Of a stretch of 49,318 nt of DNA, positions 33,831-42,339 are shown piece by piece. The first letter of the stretch is position 1. Every line of letters begins with the position of its first letter. The notes beneath the pieces are model-generated. The model was not told where the DNA came from and made no database searches. It saw only the letters and a list, made by a program, of their open reading frames with translations. This stretch comes from Lachnospiraceae bacterium (lineage in GTDB: Bacteria; Bacillota; Clostridia; Lachnospirales; Lachnospiraceae): positions 1-49,318 of the forward strand of contig VSND01000027.1 in NCBI GenBank assembly GCA_009774145.1, in the 5' to 3' direction. The translations under genes and the position numbers were made by a program.

Positions 33831-33849
33831 TTTACGACACTTTTACGAC
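33831..33849. repeat. TTTACGAC direct repeats, possible integrase arm sites
   Basis: TTTACGAC at 33831-33838 and again at 33842-33849, spaced 11 bp (one helical turn), just past the end of the truncated recombinase gene. This is the expected place for arm-type sites of Tn916-like integrases. Confidence 0.4.
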
Positions 33850-33911
33850 AATTCATCGGCATTTCCAGAAGAAAGGAGCACCTGCCCGCCAACAGATGCC
33901 CCTGAAAATTC

Positions 33912-34652
33912 TTATATCACATTTTCCATCTTTCTGATCTCTTTCTTTAACCGCTCCTGATCCACATGATTATATACTTTCATCGTGACGGCCGGATCAG
34001 AATGCCCCATGATCGTCTGTAATGCTTTTACATCTATGCCGGCTTCCGCCATGCGGGTACATCCGGTATGCCGCAGGATATGATTGGAGATCACCGGCAG
34101 CAGGACCGGCTCCCGTTTCTCTTTTTTCGCCCTCTCCTGCTCTTCCCGGTTGTACTTCCTGACGATCCCATACAGAATGTAATTGAATGATTTATAATTA
34201 TAGGGTCTCTGGTTGCTGTTCAGGAAAATAAAATTCCGGTATCCGTCCAGCTCATAATCACCACACCGCCCCAGCATCATATTAAGCTTTTTCTGCTCCA
34301 CAAATGCCCGGTATACCTGATCTGTCATGGGAATCTTACGGACTCCGCTTTCTGTCTTTGGAGTGCTGACAAAATATTTCATCCGGCCATTGATCCGGTC
34401 ATAGTTCATCTGGTGTGTAATGCTGATGGTTCTGCCTTTCATATCCACATCCGCCCATGTCAGCCCACAGATTTCACCCACTCTGCAGGCGGTCCCTATC
34501 ATAATCTGGATCATGGGCAGATGGATTTTCATGCCTGGACTGCTGCCGATCTGCCTTATTTGGTTGTAAGTTTCTGGGAATGAACAGCAGTTCGCCCTTG
34601 CGTCCTGCCGTGGGATATGGTAAGATTGAGAAAAGGAAAGCCAGAGACGCAC
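33912..34652 (-). pseudogene. Truncated tyrosine recombinase (Tn916-type integrase), catalytic domain only
   Basis: The open frame gives 246 aa, of which about the last 215 form the catalytic domain of a phage or ICE integrase: catalytic R in GTACRVGEICGLTW, the TPKTESGVRKIP lysine hairpin, HILRHTGCTR (H-x-x-R), GHSD and the nucleophile Y in VYNHVDQERL. All active-site residues survive. The N-terminal arm-binding and core-binding domains (about 170 residues) are missing: sequence before about 34565 no longer resembles integrase and no ribosome binding site supports a start. It is probably a deletion remnant and non-functional, though an internal ATG at 34532 could yield a short protein. Confidence 0.75.
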
Positions 34653-34691
34653 GGCTTACCCCAAAAATCAAAGCAAGTTACACATGGTAAC

Positions 34692-34720
34692 AGCCGTCAT
34701 TATTGGCAGTAATGGCGGCT
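34692..34720. terminator. Hairpin overlapping the toxin stop codon
   Basis: An 11 bp stem with one wobble (AGCCGTCATTA/TAATGGCGGCT) and a seven-base loop. On the plus strand ATTTTC follows. Hairpins at the end of type I toxin genes often serve both toxin mRNA and antisense RNA. Confidence 0.5.
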
Positions 34721-34817
34721 ATTTTCGTCCCCTGGAGATCGTGTAACAAAGACCAACAAGGGCAACAATGAAAATTCCAGTCTGAACCAAGTCAGAATAT
34801 GTAATCGTCATTGGCAT
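34719..34817 (-). CDS. Putative holin-like toxin (Hol-Tox family)
   Basis: A 32-residue single-helix membrane peptide: N-terminal MPMTITYSDL, a hydrophobic helix (GIFIVALVGLCYTI) and a basic tail SRGRK. This layout matches the Hol-Tox family of short type I toxin-like peptides common in Lachnospiraceae and their mobile elements. AAGGAGGG lies right before the first ATG (34817) and at better spacing to the second in-frame ATG (34811). A strong hairpin (34851-34876, CCCTCCG/CGGAGGG) in the leader could restrain translation, as in type I systems. An antisense RNA would be expected on the plus strand; I could not pin its promoter. Confidence 0.65.
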   Translation of the reverse strand: MPMTITYSDLVQTGIFIVALVGLCYTISRGRK

Positions 34818-34850
34818 TCCCTCCTTCCCGGTGAGGTCTGGAGAGGAAGC

Positions 34851-34876
34851 CCCTCCGAATTTACAGTTACGGAGGG
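34851..34876 (-). promoter_or_regulatory. Leader hairpin upstream of the holin-like toxin
   Basis: A perfect 7 bp stem (CCCTCCG/CGGAGGG) with a 12-base loop, 34 bp before the toxin start. It is GC-rich in an AT-rich setting and could shield the ribosome binding region or be the target of an antisense RNA. Confidence 0.45.
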
Positions 34877-35028
34877 TAAGCCGCCCGGCTCTCTGGTTTT
34901 CCCTGTTGACAGTCTATCACATCATGTCCAATTCTTCCATCCCATTTCCTGATATGTTTTAAAGCCCAGTTTCCCGTTTTATCCCCATACCCTATAACTT
35001 TTACCTTTTGAACCCTTAAAAGCCGAAA

Positions 35029-35313
35029 TCAGACCGTTTCACGCCCTGCGCTGGTATGTTTTCTGTGAAATGCAAGCATCCGTTCCCGTGACAGCTCCCG
35101 CTGAAGCTCTGACCTTGCGGCAGGAGGTGAAATCTTCACCCATTTAACCGGGATATGAGCCAGCAGCGTCCCGTCCTTATTCTCCGCCAATATCTCGCAT
35201 TCTTCCGCATACATTTCCGCCAGTTTCCGAATACGGGTTTTAAACCGGCCCTGAGAAAACTGCGCCGTTGCTGTCCTTGCGCCCTGAACAAATTCAATTC
35301 CATTTTTCCACAT
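35029..35313 (-). CDS. Small phage/ICE-associated protein of unknown function
   Basis: A 94-residue basic protein of a type I have seen often in Firmicutes prophages and conjugative elements (GARTATAQFSQGRFKTRI, then DGTLLAHIPVKWVKI). Function is unknown. The start at 35313 (MWKNGIEF) is supported by a 20-base overlap with the upstream gene rather than by a ribosome binding site, implying translational coupling. The frame is open to 35337. Confidence 0.6.
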   Translation of the reverse strand: MWKNGIEFVQGARTATAQFSQGRFKTRIRKLAEMYAEECEILAENKDGTLLAHIPVKWVKISPPAARSELQRELSRERMLAFHRKHTSAGRETV

Positions 35314-35614
35314 TATCGGACGGGTCCGGCCTGACAATCCCTTTCAGAGCCACGTCCGCCGCAATCGCCAGAGCTTTCAGCGTGCCGCCACTGGTAAAGC
35401 CGCCGTTGTCCAGAATCCAGTTAAGGGAAAACTCTGACAGGCCGGTACTTCTGCATATCTGATCTGCTGTCAGGCTTTTTTCTGCATGATTCCTTTGTAT
35501 TCTTTCGTTCTCAATCTCATGATCTTCTCCTTTCTGTTTATCGCCCAGGCTGACAAAAACCGGCAGCAGGGCGCCCAGCGTGTTACACAGGCTGTGAACC
35601 GCATCCACAGTCAT
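35294..35614 (-). CDS. Small helix-turn-helix-like element protein
   Basis: A 106-aa protein. The first 30 residues are hydrophobic (MTVDAVHSLCNTLGALLPVF), then a helical segment SLTADQICRSTGLSEFSLNWILDNGG followed by GTLKALAIAADVAL, which has the length and pattern of an XRE-type helix-turn-helix. It could be a small element regulator. Start 35614 has TGGGGGAAAAAT upstream; the frame is open to 35680. It overlaps the next gene by 20 bases. Confidence 0.5.
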   Translation of the reverse strand: MTVDAVHSLCNTLGALLPVFVSLGDKQKGEDHEIENERIQRNHAEKSLTADQICRSTGLSEFSLNWILDNGGFTSGGTLKALAIAADVALKGIVRPDPSDNVEKWN

Positions 35615-35731
35615 ATTTTTCCCCCATTTAAGCCAAAAACACCGACTGGAAAAGTGAAAAATCAATGACAAATCCTTCATAAAATGTTATGATTAAAAAA
35701 ACAGCCAGCGCAAACCGGGAGGAAGAAGCCA

Positions 35732-37822
35732 TTGACCAATCAGATAAACATAGAACATGATATTATAGAATCCCTGTTATCTGCACTGAATGCTTCTGAA
35801 AGCAGGAATCCTGTTCTGTCTTCCCTGCAGACCGGACTTGCCATAAAAAATTTTATGGATCAGATGCCGGGAGGATTCTTTATCTATCATGCAGATGAAA
35901 ACGAGCAAATCATCTATGCAAACAAAGCCATGCTCCGGATCTTCAACTGTGATACCATAGATGAATTCCGCAGTCTTACCGGCAACTCTTTTCATGGAGT
36001 CGTACATCCGGACGACCTGGAAGAAGTCGAAAAAAGCATCTGGAGCCAGATTGCAGAAAGCCGCCATGATCTGGATTATGTGGAATACCGGATCATACAG
36101 AAGGGGGGACAGATCCGATGGATCGAAGATTATGGACATTTCATCCGCAGTGAATCTGCCGGTGACATCTTTTATGTGTTCATCGGGGATGCCACAGAGA
36201 AAAGAGAACGCCAGGCAGCAGAACATACGCAGCGCCTGGAGGTCATCGAAGGACTCAGCATTGATTATGAATCCATACTCTACGCCGATCTGGATGCAGA
36301 CAGGATCCTTCCTTATCGTCTGAGCAGCCGCACCGAACATATGTTTCAAAAAATATATCAGACCTCCGAATACCACCGTTTTTTCTCCTCATATATAACC
36401 TCCTGGGTCCACAGAGAAGATCAGGATCTGGTGACGCAGTCCACTGCTCCGGAATATATCCGGCAGAAACTGTCCGGCAGCCAGACATTTTATATCAATT
36501 ACCGGACCGTCGCAGATCATGAAATCCAGTACCTCCAGCTGCGCATCGCCGATGCAGGAAACGGAAGCCGCATCTCCCGGATCGTCCTTGGGGCCAGACG
36601 CATAGATGACGAAATCCGATATGAGATGGAACAGAAGAAGATATTTGAGGATGCCTGGAACCAGGCGCGCCTGGCCAATATCACCAAAAGTACCTTTCTC
36701 TCCAACATGTCCCATGATATGCGCACCCCATTGAATGCCATCACCGGCTATACGGCGCTCGCCCGGAATCACATCCAGGAGCCCGGCAGAATTCTGGATG
36801 CGCTGGATAAGATCGACACTTCCAGCGAGCATCTGCTTCGGCTGGTCAATCACATACTGGAGCTTTCCCGTCTGGAATCCGGAACCGTGGAAGTCATGGA
36901 AGCGGAATATCAGATCCATACAATCGTGGAAGAACTGAAGAAAAATATCCTGCCGCGGGCAAAAAGCAAAGAGATTTCCTTTTCTGTCGACCTCTCCGCA
37001 CTTACTCACGATTCTGTCTGCTGCGACAGCGGAAAGCTCCTGCAGATCCTGATCTATCTGTGCGGCAATGCGGTAAAATATACAGAAAAGAAGGGCCATG
37101 TCCTTCTGACCGTTTCAGAGGAGAAAGAAGCCGCCACAGAATATGCCCTCTACCGCTTTTCTGTTAAGGATGACGGAATCGGAATTGAGGAAAAATACAT
37201 AGAGAATATCTTCCAACCGTTTGAACGCGTCGCAAATACGACCTTCTGCGGCGTCTTCGGAACAGGTCTTGGGCTGACGCTTGCCAAAAATCTTATCGAA
37301 ATGATGTCCGGCCGGATCGATGTGAAAAGTTCCCCCGGACTGGGCAGCGAATTTACCGTTACCCTGCGTCTTCGTATCTGTCAGGAACAGCAGATTCCTT
37401 ATGAAGAGGCGCAGGATATCGTAAAAAAACTTTTAAATCAGAAACAGATTCTGCTGGTTGATGACAATGAACTGAATCTGGAGATCGAGACAGAACTGCT
37501 CCAGGAGATCGGACTCTCTGTGGACACCGCACAGAACGGGCAGGAAGCAGTGGACAAGGTCGCCCATGCACCTTCGGATACCTACGCGCTGATTCTGATG
37601 GACATTCAGATGCCGGTCATGGACGGCCATGCCGCCACCCGCGCAATCCGAAGTCTCCCTGATCCCACGCGGGCGCACATCCCGGTCATCGCATTATCCG
37701 CCAATGCCTTTGATGAAGACCAGAGAAAATCCATGGAAAGCGGCATGAATGCACATATGGCAAAACCGCTGGATATATCCGCACTTCTGGAACTGATCGT
37801 CTCGATTCTGCAGCAGTCCTGA
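35732..37822 (+). CDS. Cytosolic hybrid sensor histidine kinase (PAS-HisKA-HATPase-REC)
   Basis: A 696-aa phosphorelay protein with no membrane segment. A PAS domain spans about 40-155 (GGFFIYHADENEQIIYANKA; FHGVVHPDDL), a second sensory stretch without clear assignment 165-300, then HisKA with H328 in SHDMRTPLNAITGY, HATPase_c (CGNAVKYTEKKGH; VKDDGIGIEEKYI; GTGLGLTLAK) and a C-terminal receiver with the phospho-acceptor D624 in LILMDIQMPVMDG. The start is a TTG at 35732 behind GGGAGGAAG. No response regulator or phosphotransfer gene is adjacent, so it is an orphan; output must come from elsewhere. Lachnospiraceae have many such orphan hybrids. Confidence 0.9.
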   Translation: MTNQINIEHDIIESLLSALNASESRNPVLSSLQTGLAIKNFMDQMPGGFFIYHADENEQIIYANKAMLRIFNCDTIDEFRSLTGNSFHGVVHPDDLEEVEKSIWSQIAESRHDLDYVEYRIIQKGGQIRWIEDYGHFIRSESAGDIFYVFIGDATEKRERQAAEHTQRLEVIEGLSIDYESILYADLDADRILPYRLSSRTEHMFQKIYQTSEYHRFFSSYITSWVHREDQDLVTQSTAPEYIRQKLSGSQTFYINYRTVADHEIQYLQLRIADAGNGSRISRIVLGARRIDDEIRYEMEQKKIFEDAWNQARLANITKSTFLSNMSHDMRTPLNAITGYTALARNHIQEPGRILDALDKIDTSSEHLLRLVNHILELSRLESGTVEVMEAEYQIHTIVEELKKNILPRAKSKEISFSVDLSALTHDSVCCDSGKLLQILIYLCGNAVKYTEKKGHVLLTVSEEKEAATEYALYRFSVKDDGIGIEEKYIENIFQPFERVANTTFCGVFGTGLGLTLAKNLIEMMSGRIDVKSSPGLGSEFTVTLRLRICQEQQIPYEEAQDIVKKLLNQKQILLVDDNELNLEIETELLQEIGLSVDTAQNGQEAVDKVAHAPSDTYALILMDIQMPVMDGHAATRAIRSLPDPTRAHIPVIALSANAFDEDQRKSMESGMNAHMAKPLDISALLELIVSILQQS

Positions 37823-37838
37823 ACCGTCAGGGCTGCTG
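37811..37838. terminator. Hairpin at the end of the histidine kinase gene
   Basis: A 12 bp stem with one wobble (CAGCAGTCCTGA/TCAGGGCTGCTG) that includes the stop codon, loop of four bases. T residues are sparse downstream, so termination is uncertain. The convergent membrane-protein gene ends 37 bp away. Confidence 0.45.
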
Positions 37839-37858
37839 GAGAATATACACCTGTTTTC

Positions 37859-38974
37859 CTAGATTTTCAAAAACGTCCCGTCCGGCGCTTCTTTCATGGC
37901 CGGATTATATTTCAGCTCCAGAAATGCCGGGAAATTTTTCTGATACATCCGTTCCAGTTCTGCATCGTATCCGATGATCATCTGCGGCTGTTCTTCTCCA
38001 TAATACTGGAGCGCTTCCCGGGTCAGTCCCTCAGACAGATTTATGTAAATGGATTTCTTTTCGGACGTATAGAGCTGCATCTGGCTGACCGAATTCTTTC
38101 CGGTCCGCCTGAAATAGTATCCCCATACCAGATCATGATTCTGCACGATCTTTGCCGACGCTCCGCTCATATAGACCGTCCATTTTTTGCCGACCCATAC
38201 ATCCTTTCCGATGGGATGCGCCGTCGTAAAGTCTCCTTCGATCTCCCCGATCGAATAAGCTGTATGTTTCTGCAGGTATTTGTGGATCTCTTTCTCATAG
38301 GTCTTCCGGAAACATCCAATCACGCTTGCCGCAAACCAGCCGATCAGCAGAACGCAGCCCGCCATCAATGCCCAGAACAGATACGGATTGACTCTTCCAA
38401 GCTTCCCTGTATCCAGCGTATAGAGATAGATCCTGTCATAATCGCCCTCCTCGATCCCGAGCTCATTCATGGTCTCCGTATAATAACGCTCCATCGCAGG
38501 CTCCATCCGGCTCCACGTGCCCATCACTTTGATCGGAGCCGGCGGCGCGGTCGCTCCGGACTCGTCATTCAAGTATTCCCATGTCTCATTGATCTTTTCA
38601 TAGAGCATGTCCGTCTTGCTGTTTTTCATGTAGAGACTGTAGAAATACCAGGTGGAATATTCCTCTCCATCGTTCTGGACAGACTGGAATGCGATATAGC
38701 TGTTGCCGTCCGTAGAGGTAGAACGGCTGCCGGAATCCCGAACCGTTGTCGTTGTATGTTCCACATAATCGGTTACGAAGAACTCTGCATCCAGTATCAC
38801 CGCCCTGCCTTCATACGTCTCCGGACTGGCCGTGATATCCATGCCGCCCATACCGGCAGCCAGCTGGAAAATCGCCCCATTTGTTGCCACGAGGATGATG
38901 ATCAGTCCCACCAGTGACAGGCCCGCCCGCCACAGATACGTCTTTCTCGCCCTCTTTCTCAGTGTTTCAAACAT
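37859..38974 (-). CDS. Two-helix membrane protein with C-terminal PH-like domain, unknown function
   Basis: A 371-aa protein with transmembrane segments at about 17-40 and 198-221, an extracytoplasmic domain between them (Ser/Thr-rich TVRDSGSRSTSTDG, several tyrosines) and a C-terminal cytoplasmic domain. That domain (about 263-350) shares a clear pattern with the small protein encoded upstream: DLVWGYYF here against DLVWAYL there, and PQMIIGYDAELERMY against PDLPVGYTEENRKRF. It may be a PH-like fold. I suspect the DUF6709 group but am not sure. GGAGGT lies seven bases before the ATG. It is the last gene of the MoxR-VWA operon. Confidence 0.7.
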   Translation of the reverse strand: MFETLRKRARKTYLWRAGLSLVGLIIILVATNGAIFQLAAGMGGMDITASPETYEGRAVILDAEFFVTDYVEHTTTTVRDSGSRSTSTDGNSYIAFQSVQNDGEEYSTWYFYSLYMKNSKTDMLYEKINETWEYLNDESGATAPPAPIKVMGTWSRMEPAMERYYTETMNELGIEEGDYDRIYLYTLDTGKLGRVNPYLFWALMAGCVLLIGWFAASVIGCFRKTYEKEIHKYLQKHTAYSIGEIEGDFTTAHPIGKDVWVGKKWTVYMSGASAKIVQNHDLVWGYYFRRTGKNSVSQMQLYTSEKKSIYINLSEGLTREALQYYGEEQPQMIIGYDAELERMYQKNFPAFLELKYNPAMKEAPDGTFLKI

Positions 38975-38993
38975 ATTTTTACCTCCATATTGT

Positions 38994-39296
38994 TTATTCA
39001 AACCGTTTCCGGTTTTCCTCGGTATATCCAACCGGCAGATCAGGAGCAGCTTCCTGAATCTTTGCCAGCAGTTCCCTCGCCTCCTGCATGCTTTCAAACT
39101 GGAAGACTTCTTTTTTTCCATTCCGTTCCAGTACAATCACCCTCCCGATCTCTGCATTGAAGCTGCCGCAGCACATTTTCGCAGATACATCCTCCTGCTG
39201 CAGATATGCCCATACCAGATCGGCGACCGGGAGTTCGCAGACGGTCAGAAATTTTCTGTACCGGATCATCCCTTCGCTTACTGCTACCTTTGCCAT
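38994..39296 (-). CDS. Small soluble protein, stand-alone copy of the neighbour's C-terminal domain
   Basis: A 100-residue protein with no signal or membrane segment. Its DLVWAYLQQ (26-34) and C-terminal PDLPVGYTEENRKRF (85-99) line up with the membrane protein encoded 19 bp downstream, so it looks like the free form of that cytoplasmic domain. Cysteines cluster at 20, 42 and 43. A functional guess would be a partner or competitor of the membrane protein. AGGAGG precedes the ATG. Confidence 0.7.
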   Translation of the reverse strand: MAKVAVSEGMIRYRKFLTVCELPVADLVWAYLQQEDVSAKMCCGSFNAEIGRVIVLERNGKKEVFQFESMQEARELLAKIQEAAPDLPVGYTEENRKRFE

Positions 39297-39366
39297 AAAC
39301 TTCCTCCTGTCAGAATTTTACATCTGCGTTTTGAAATCCTCCGGGCATTGTTCTACGCAGACGCAG

Positions 39367-39594
39367 TCAGATTTCCGTGAAGGTGTAGCGCTGCAGAATC
39401 CCTGAGGCATTCACATGATAGAGAATCGTTCCGTCTGCCAGCTCCTCGCGCTCCAGCTTCAGGTCATGATCCTTATGCTTTCCCCTGATATATGCTTCCG
39501 GGTCCTCAAGCATCACTTCGTCAAAAAACACATCACGCATCTGATTATTGGCACATTCATTAAATATCTCATGCACTACTTCATATTCTTTCAT
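39367..39594 (-). CDS. Small acidic protein of unknown function
   Basis: A 75-residue, mostly helical acidic protein (MKEYEVVHEIFNECANNQMR) with a short beta-rich end (LYHVNASGILQRYTFTEI). I do not recognise a family. Start 39594 has AAGGAG nine bases upstream. It lies 32 bp after the VWA gene and before the two domain-sharing proteins, so it belongs to the same operon. Confidence 0.65.
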   Translation of the reverse strand: MKEYEVVHEIFNECANNQMRDVFFDEVMLEDPEAYIRGKHKDHDLKLEREELADGTILYHVNASGILQRYTFTEI

Positions 39595-39626
39595 CTTGCT
39601 CTCCTTTTTATTCCAACGGTACAGAT

Positions 39627-41393
39627 TCACTGCTCATCCACCTGTTTTTTCAGATATCTGCCCACCACATGGGCAAAAGAGGATATATCCCGGATATAGG
39701 CAAAATCTTTTCCGAAGATTCTGCGCTCTGCCTGAAGATCCGGTTCTTCTCCTGCAAATACGCCAAGCACGGCAATCCCCTGGCTTCTGAGCCTTCGAAC
39801 CTCTGCTGCCGTATCCTTCACCGCATACTCTCCGGTATAGACGCATGGATTGCGTACATGGGGCCGGTTCACCACCAGATCATTGGGCCGGCCGTCGCTC
39901 AGCACAATCAGAACCTTGTTTTCCTCCGGCCGGTCAAAAAGCCCGTCTGCTGACGCACGAAGCGCCAGCCCGTCCCGGTTATTGGACGAAGACGTGAATT
40001 CCATCAGCCTCCAGTCCGCTTCCCGTCCCTCATCATACTCCCGAAATCTCCGCAATACCGTATGATCCCAGAAAGTACAGAAACCAAGTACCCGGTGAGG
40101 AATTCCTGCCGCGGAAAGTGCAGCAGACAGGATATATCCCTGCAGTGCTACCAGATGCTGCCGGCTCCTCTGGGAACCGCTGGCATCCATCAGCACATCC
40201 ACTGCAAAATCTCCGTTATTCTGACGGATTTCCTTAACGAAAAGCCTGGCATCCTCTGATCTTCCCACCTTCCAGAGTCTGGCCGGAAGGATCGTACCGC
40301 AGGAAGCCAGATACCGGTCTTCTTCTTTCCTTGCCTGCAAAGAACGCTTCAGGATATCCCCCAGCTCCCGGATATTCTGGCGCGCCACCCGCTGATTCTG
40401 CCGGTAAAACCGCTGGTTCATCTCCCAGGTGCGCTTTGCCATCACATACGTATTATTTTCCCTGACATAATTATGGATAATTCCATCCGTAAAATACAGC
40501 TTACAGTCTGCGTGGACGCCCCGGCAGAGCCGCCGGTTCAGCCTTTTCTGCTCCAGTTCATCCATATAAGAGGTTCCAAAATGCAGTTCGATATAAGAAT
40601 GCATCTTTTGGGCTGCTTCCTCTGTGACCAGAATCCTTCCGGCACGGGCCTTTCGCCCGCTCTCATCCTCCGGCAGAAGGCTGCTGTCCGCCTGACGCAT
40701 CATCTCCTCCAGCGCAGATTCCGCTGCCGTTTCATCCAGAAAATCCTGCCAGTCAAACTGCTTCAGGTCTTCAGCAGAAACCGCAAGCACCTGTTCCAGC
40801 CCTCCATGGAGGGCCTCAAAATCCGGGTCTGCCAGCCGGTTATAAAAAGCATCGATCTTTTGGATCACATCCATGGTCTGTTCTGCATGGCGAACAGAGA
40901 AAAGCTCTTCCGCCTGTTCCCGGATCCGCTTTTCCGCTGTATAAGTCCCGTCAATTCCTTCCTGCAGCATGGCGATCTTCAGCCTGCCGGTCCGATTGCC
41001 CGGCTTTGACAGCGCAGGAAAATCCCGTTCCAGAATATCCTCAAAAGCTCTCCTGCGCAGGGAAGCCACTCCCTTCCGCTCGCTGATCACCCGCTCCACG
41101 ACTGCCTGGTCCACGCACATCTGTGCCAGACTGGCAAGGGAAGACTCCTCCGCTCCCAGATACAGCTTCTTCACCAGATACATCCCCAGCTCATCTCTGG
41201 AGAAGAAACGGGCAAAGGCTCCCTGCTTCACTGCGTCATAGAGCGAGATATATTTTGAACGCTGAAAAGAACGGACATCCAGCTCCACATCCAGCTCATA
41301 ATCTCCGCTTACCGCCCACAGAAGATTTCTCATGCGATTCTCGATCTCATACTGATATTCTTCCGCAGTATATCCTTCCGACGGCCCCTGCAT
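39627..41393 (-). CDS. VWA-domain protein, CobT/NorD-like partner of a MoxR ATPase
   Basis: A 588-aa cytoplasmic protein with a C-terminal von Willebrand A domain: MIDAS DASGS at 403-407, a second threonine/serine region MEFTSSSNNRDG and LIVLSDGRPNDL. The first 390 residues are helical and unassigned. The architecture resembles NorD, CobT and other VWA partners of MoxR-family ATPases that remodel metalloproteins or insert metals. The ATG (41393) overlaps the moxR stop as TGATG, so translation is coupled; an upstream in-frame ATG at 41417 is too close to its GGAGG. No nor or cobaltochelatase genes are near, so the client is unknown. Confidence 0.82.
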   Translation of the reverse strand: MQGPSEGYTAEEYQYEIENRMRNLLWAVSGDYELDVELDVRSFQRSKYISLYDAVKQGAFARFFSRDELGMYLVKKLYLGAEESSLASLAQMCVDQAVVERVISERKGVASLRRRAFEDILERDFPALSKPGNRTGRLKIAMLQEGIDGTYTAEKRIREQAEELFSVRHAEQTMDVIQKIDAFYNRLADPDFEALHGGLEQVLAVSAEDLKQFDWQDFLDETAAESALEEMMRQADSSLLPEDESGRKARAGRILVTEEAAQKMHSYIELHFGTSYMDELEQKRLNRRLCRGVHADCKLYFTDGIIHNYVRENNTYVMAKRTWEMNQRFYRQNQRVARQNIRELGDILKRSLQARKEEDRYLASCGTILPARLWKVGRSEDARLFVKEIRQNNGDFAVDVLMDASGSQRSRQHLVALQGYILSAALSAAGIPHRVLGFCTFWDHTVLRRFREYDEGREADWRLMEFTSSSNNRDGLALRASADGLFDRPEENKVLIVLSDGRPNDLVVNRPHVRNPCVYTGEYAVKDTAAEVRRLRSQGIAVLGVFAGEEPDLQAERRIFGKDFAYIRDISSFAHVVGRYLKKQVDEQ

Positions 41394-42310
41394 CAAAACA
41401 CCTGCTCTTTCGTCCATTCCTCCGGGATCCTGGTCATGGCCAGATCCGATACGATCTCCCGTTCAAAAATGTCAAACGCCTTGTTGGTAATCCCCATCTG
41501 CACCGCCTGCCAGGGGCGAAGCCCGATCTTTACAGCCCCCAGCGCCGCCAGAAGCCCGCGAAGATCCATGGCTTTTGTCGAGATCTCACTGTTCTGCGCC
41601 TTGGTCTGAAGGTCCAGAAACAGCCCGGAGAATGCCTGCAGAGCTTCCTCCCGGATATCCGGATAGTCATGCCGGAGAATCCTGCAAAGCGTTTCTTCCG
41701 AAAGCATCGGCATGTCAATGACCAGAAAACGGGAAACCAGCGCTTCATTCAGCTCCCTGGTTCCCGCATAGCCGTAGTTCATTGTACCGATAAAACGGGC
41801 CGCCGGATGCAGATCGATCTTCTCATATCCCGGCACATCAATGATTCTTCTGTGATCCAGGGTTGCATGAAGCACAGAAGCCGCATCATTTTTTGCCATA
41901 TTGATCTCATCAAGAATACCGAATCCTCCCTCTTCTGCGCAGCGGTAGACACTGCCTTTGCGAAGCTGCACTTCATTGTCCCGGAAGGTATCTGTCCCGA
42001 TCAGAGAGCTGCTGTCCGTATTGACATTAAAAGAGATGTTGTAGACCGGACGTTGAAAAATCCATGCCAGATTTTCCGCCAGAATATTCTTCCCGGTCGC
42101 CTTCGCTCCGCTGAGCAGAAGATTGGAGCCTTCCAGAAGGGCAGCCACCGCCATCTCCAGAATTTCTTTTCCATAAAAGGGAATGGACGGCTGTACCACC
42201 CGGTCCCGCACCCCTTCCCTCACCGGATGCACCCGGCGAAATTCTTCCACCTTACCGATCAGGGCATGATCCACACCCTGTTCCCTCAGAAACTGTAATT
42301 CTTCCTGCAT
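41393..42310 (-). CDS. MoxR-family AAA+ ATPase
   Basis: A 305-aa AAA+ ATPase. Walker A is GAKATGKN at 68-75, ending in Asn in place of the usual Thr/Ser, Walker B is GILDEINMA with D134 and E135, sensor 1 is IGTMNYGYAGT, and the arginine finger lies in LVSRFLVIDMP. MoxR ATPases work with VWA proteins as chaperones that mature enzymes or complexes. GAGGAG precedes the ATG. It lies 29 bp after hemW and is coupled by TGATG to the VWA gene. Confidence 0.85.
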   Translation of the reverse strand: MQEELQFLREQGVDHALIGKVEEFRRVHPVREGVRDRVVQPSIPFYGKEILEMAVAALLEGSNLLLSGAKATGKNILAENLAWIFQRPVYNISFNVNTDSSSLIGTDTFRDNEVQLRKGSVYRCAEEGGFGILDEINMAKNDAASVLHATLDHRRIIDVPGYEKIDLHPAARFIGTMNYGYAGTRELNEALVSRFLVIDMPMLSEETLCRILRHDYPDIREEALQAFSGLFLDLQTKAQNSEISTKAMDLRGLLAALGAVKIGLRPWQAVQMGITNKAFDIFEREIVSDLAMTRIPEEWTKEQVF

Positions 42311-42339
42311 TTTTATCTCCTCCGCGGCCGATCCCTCGT

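Larger units (their letters stand above)
33722..35690. mobile_element. Decayed integrative element remnant
   Basis: A truncated tyrosine recombinase, TTTACGAC direct repeats next to it, a holin-like toxin, and two small genes typical of phages or conjugative elements lie in about 2 kb, between the deacetylase and the histidine kinase. No structural, relaxase or replication genes remain. The borders are inferred. Confidence 0.5.

Noticed and set aside
41393..42310. Calling MoxR-VWA as norQ/norD or cobS/cobT
   Set aside because: No nitric-oxide reductase or cobaltochelatase genes are near and the VWA N-terminus does not show their specific features; only the general class is supported.
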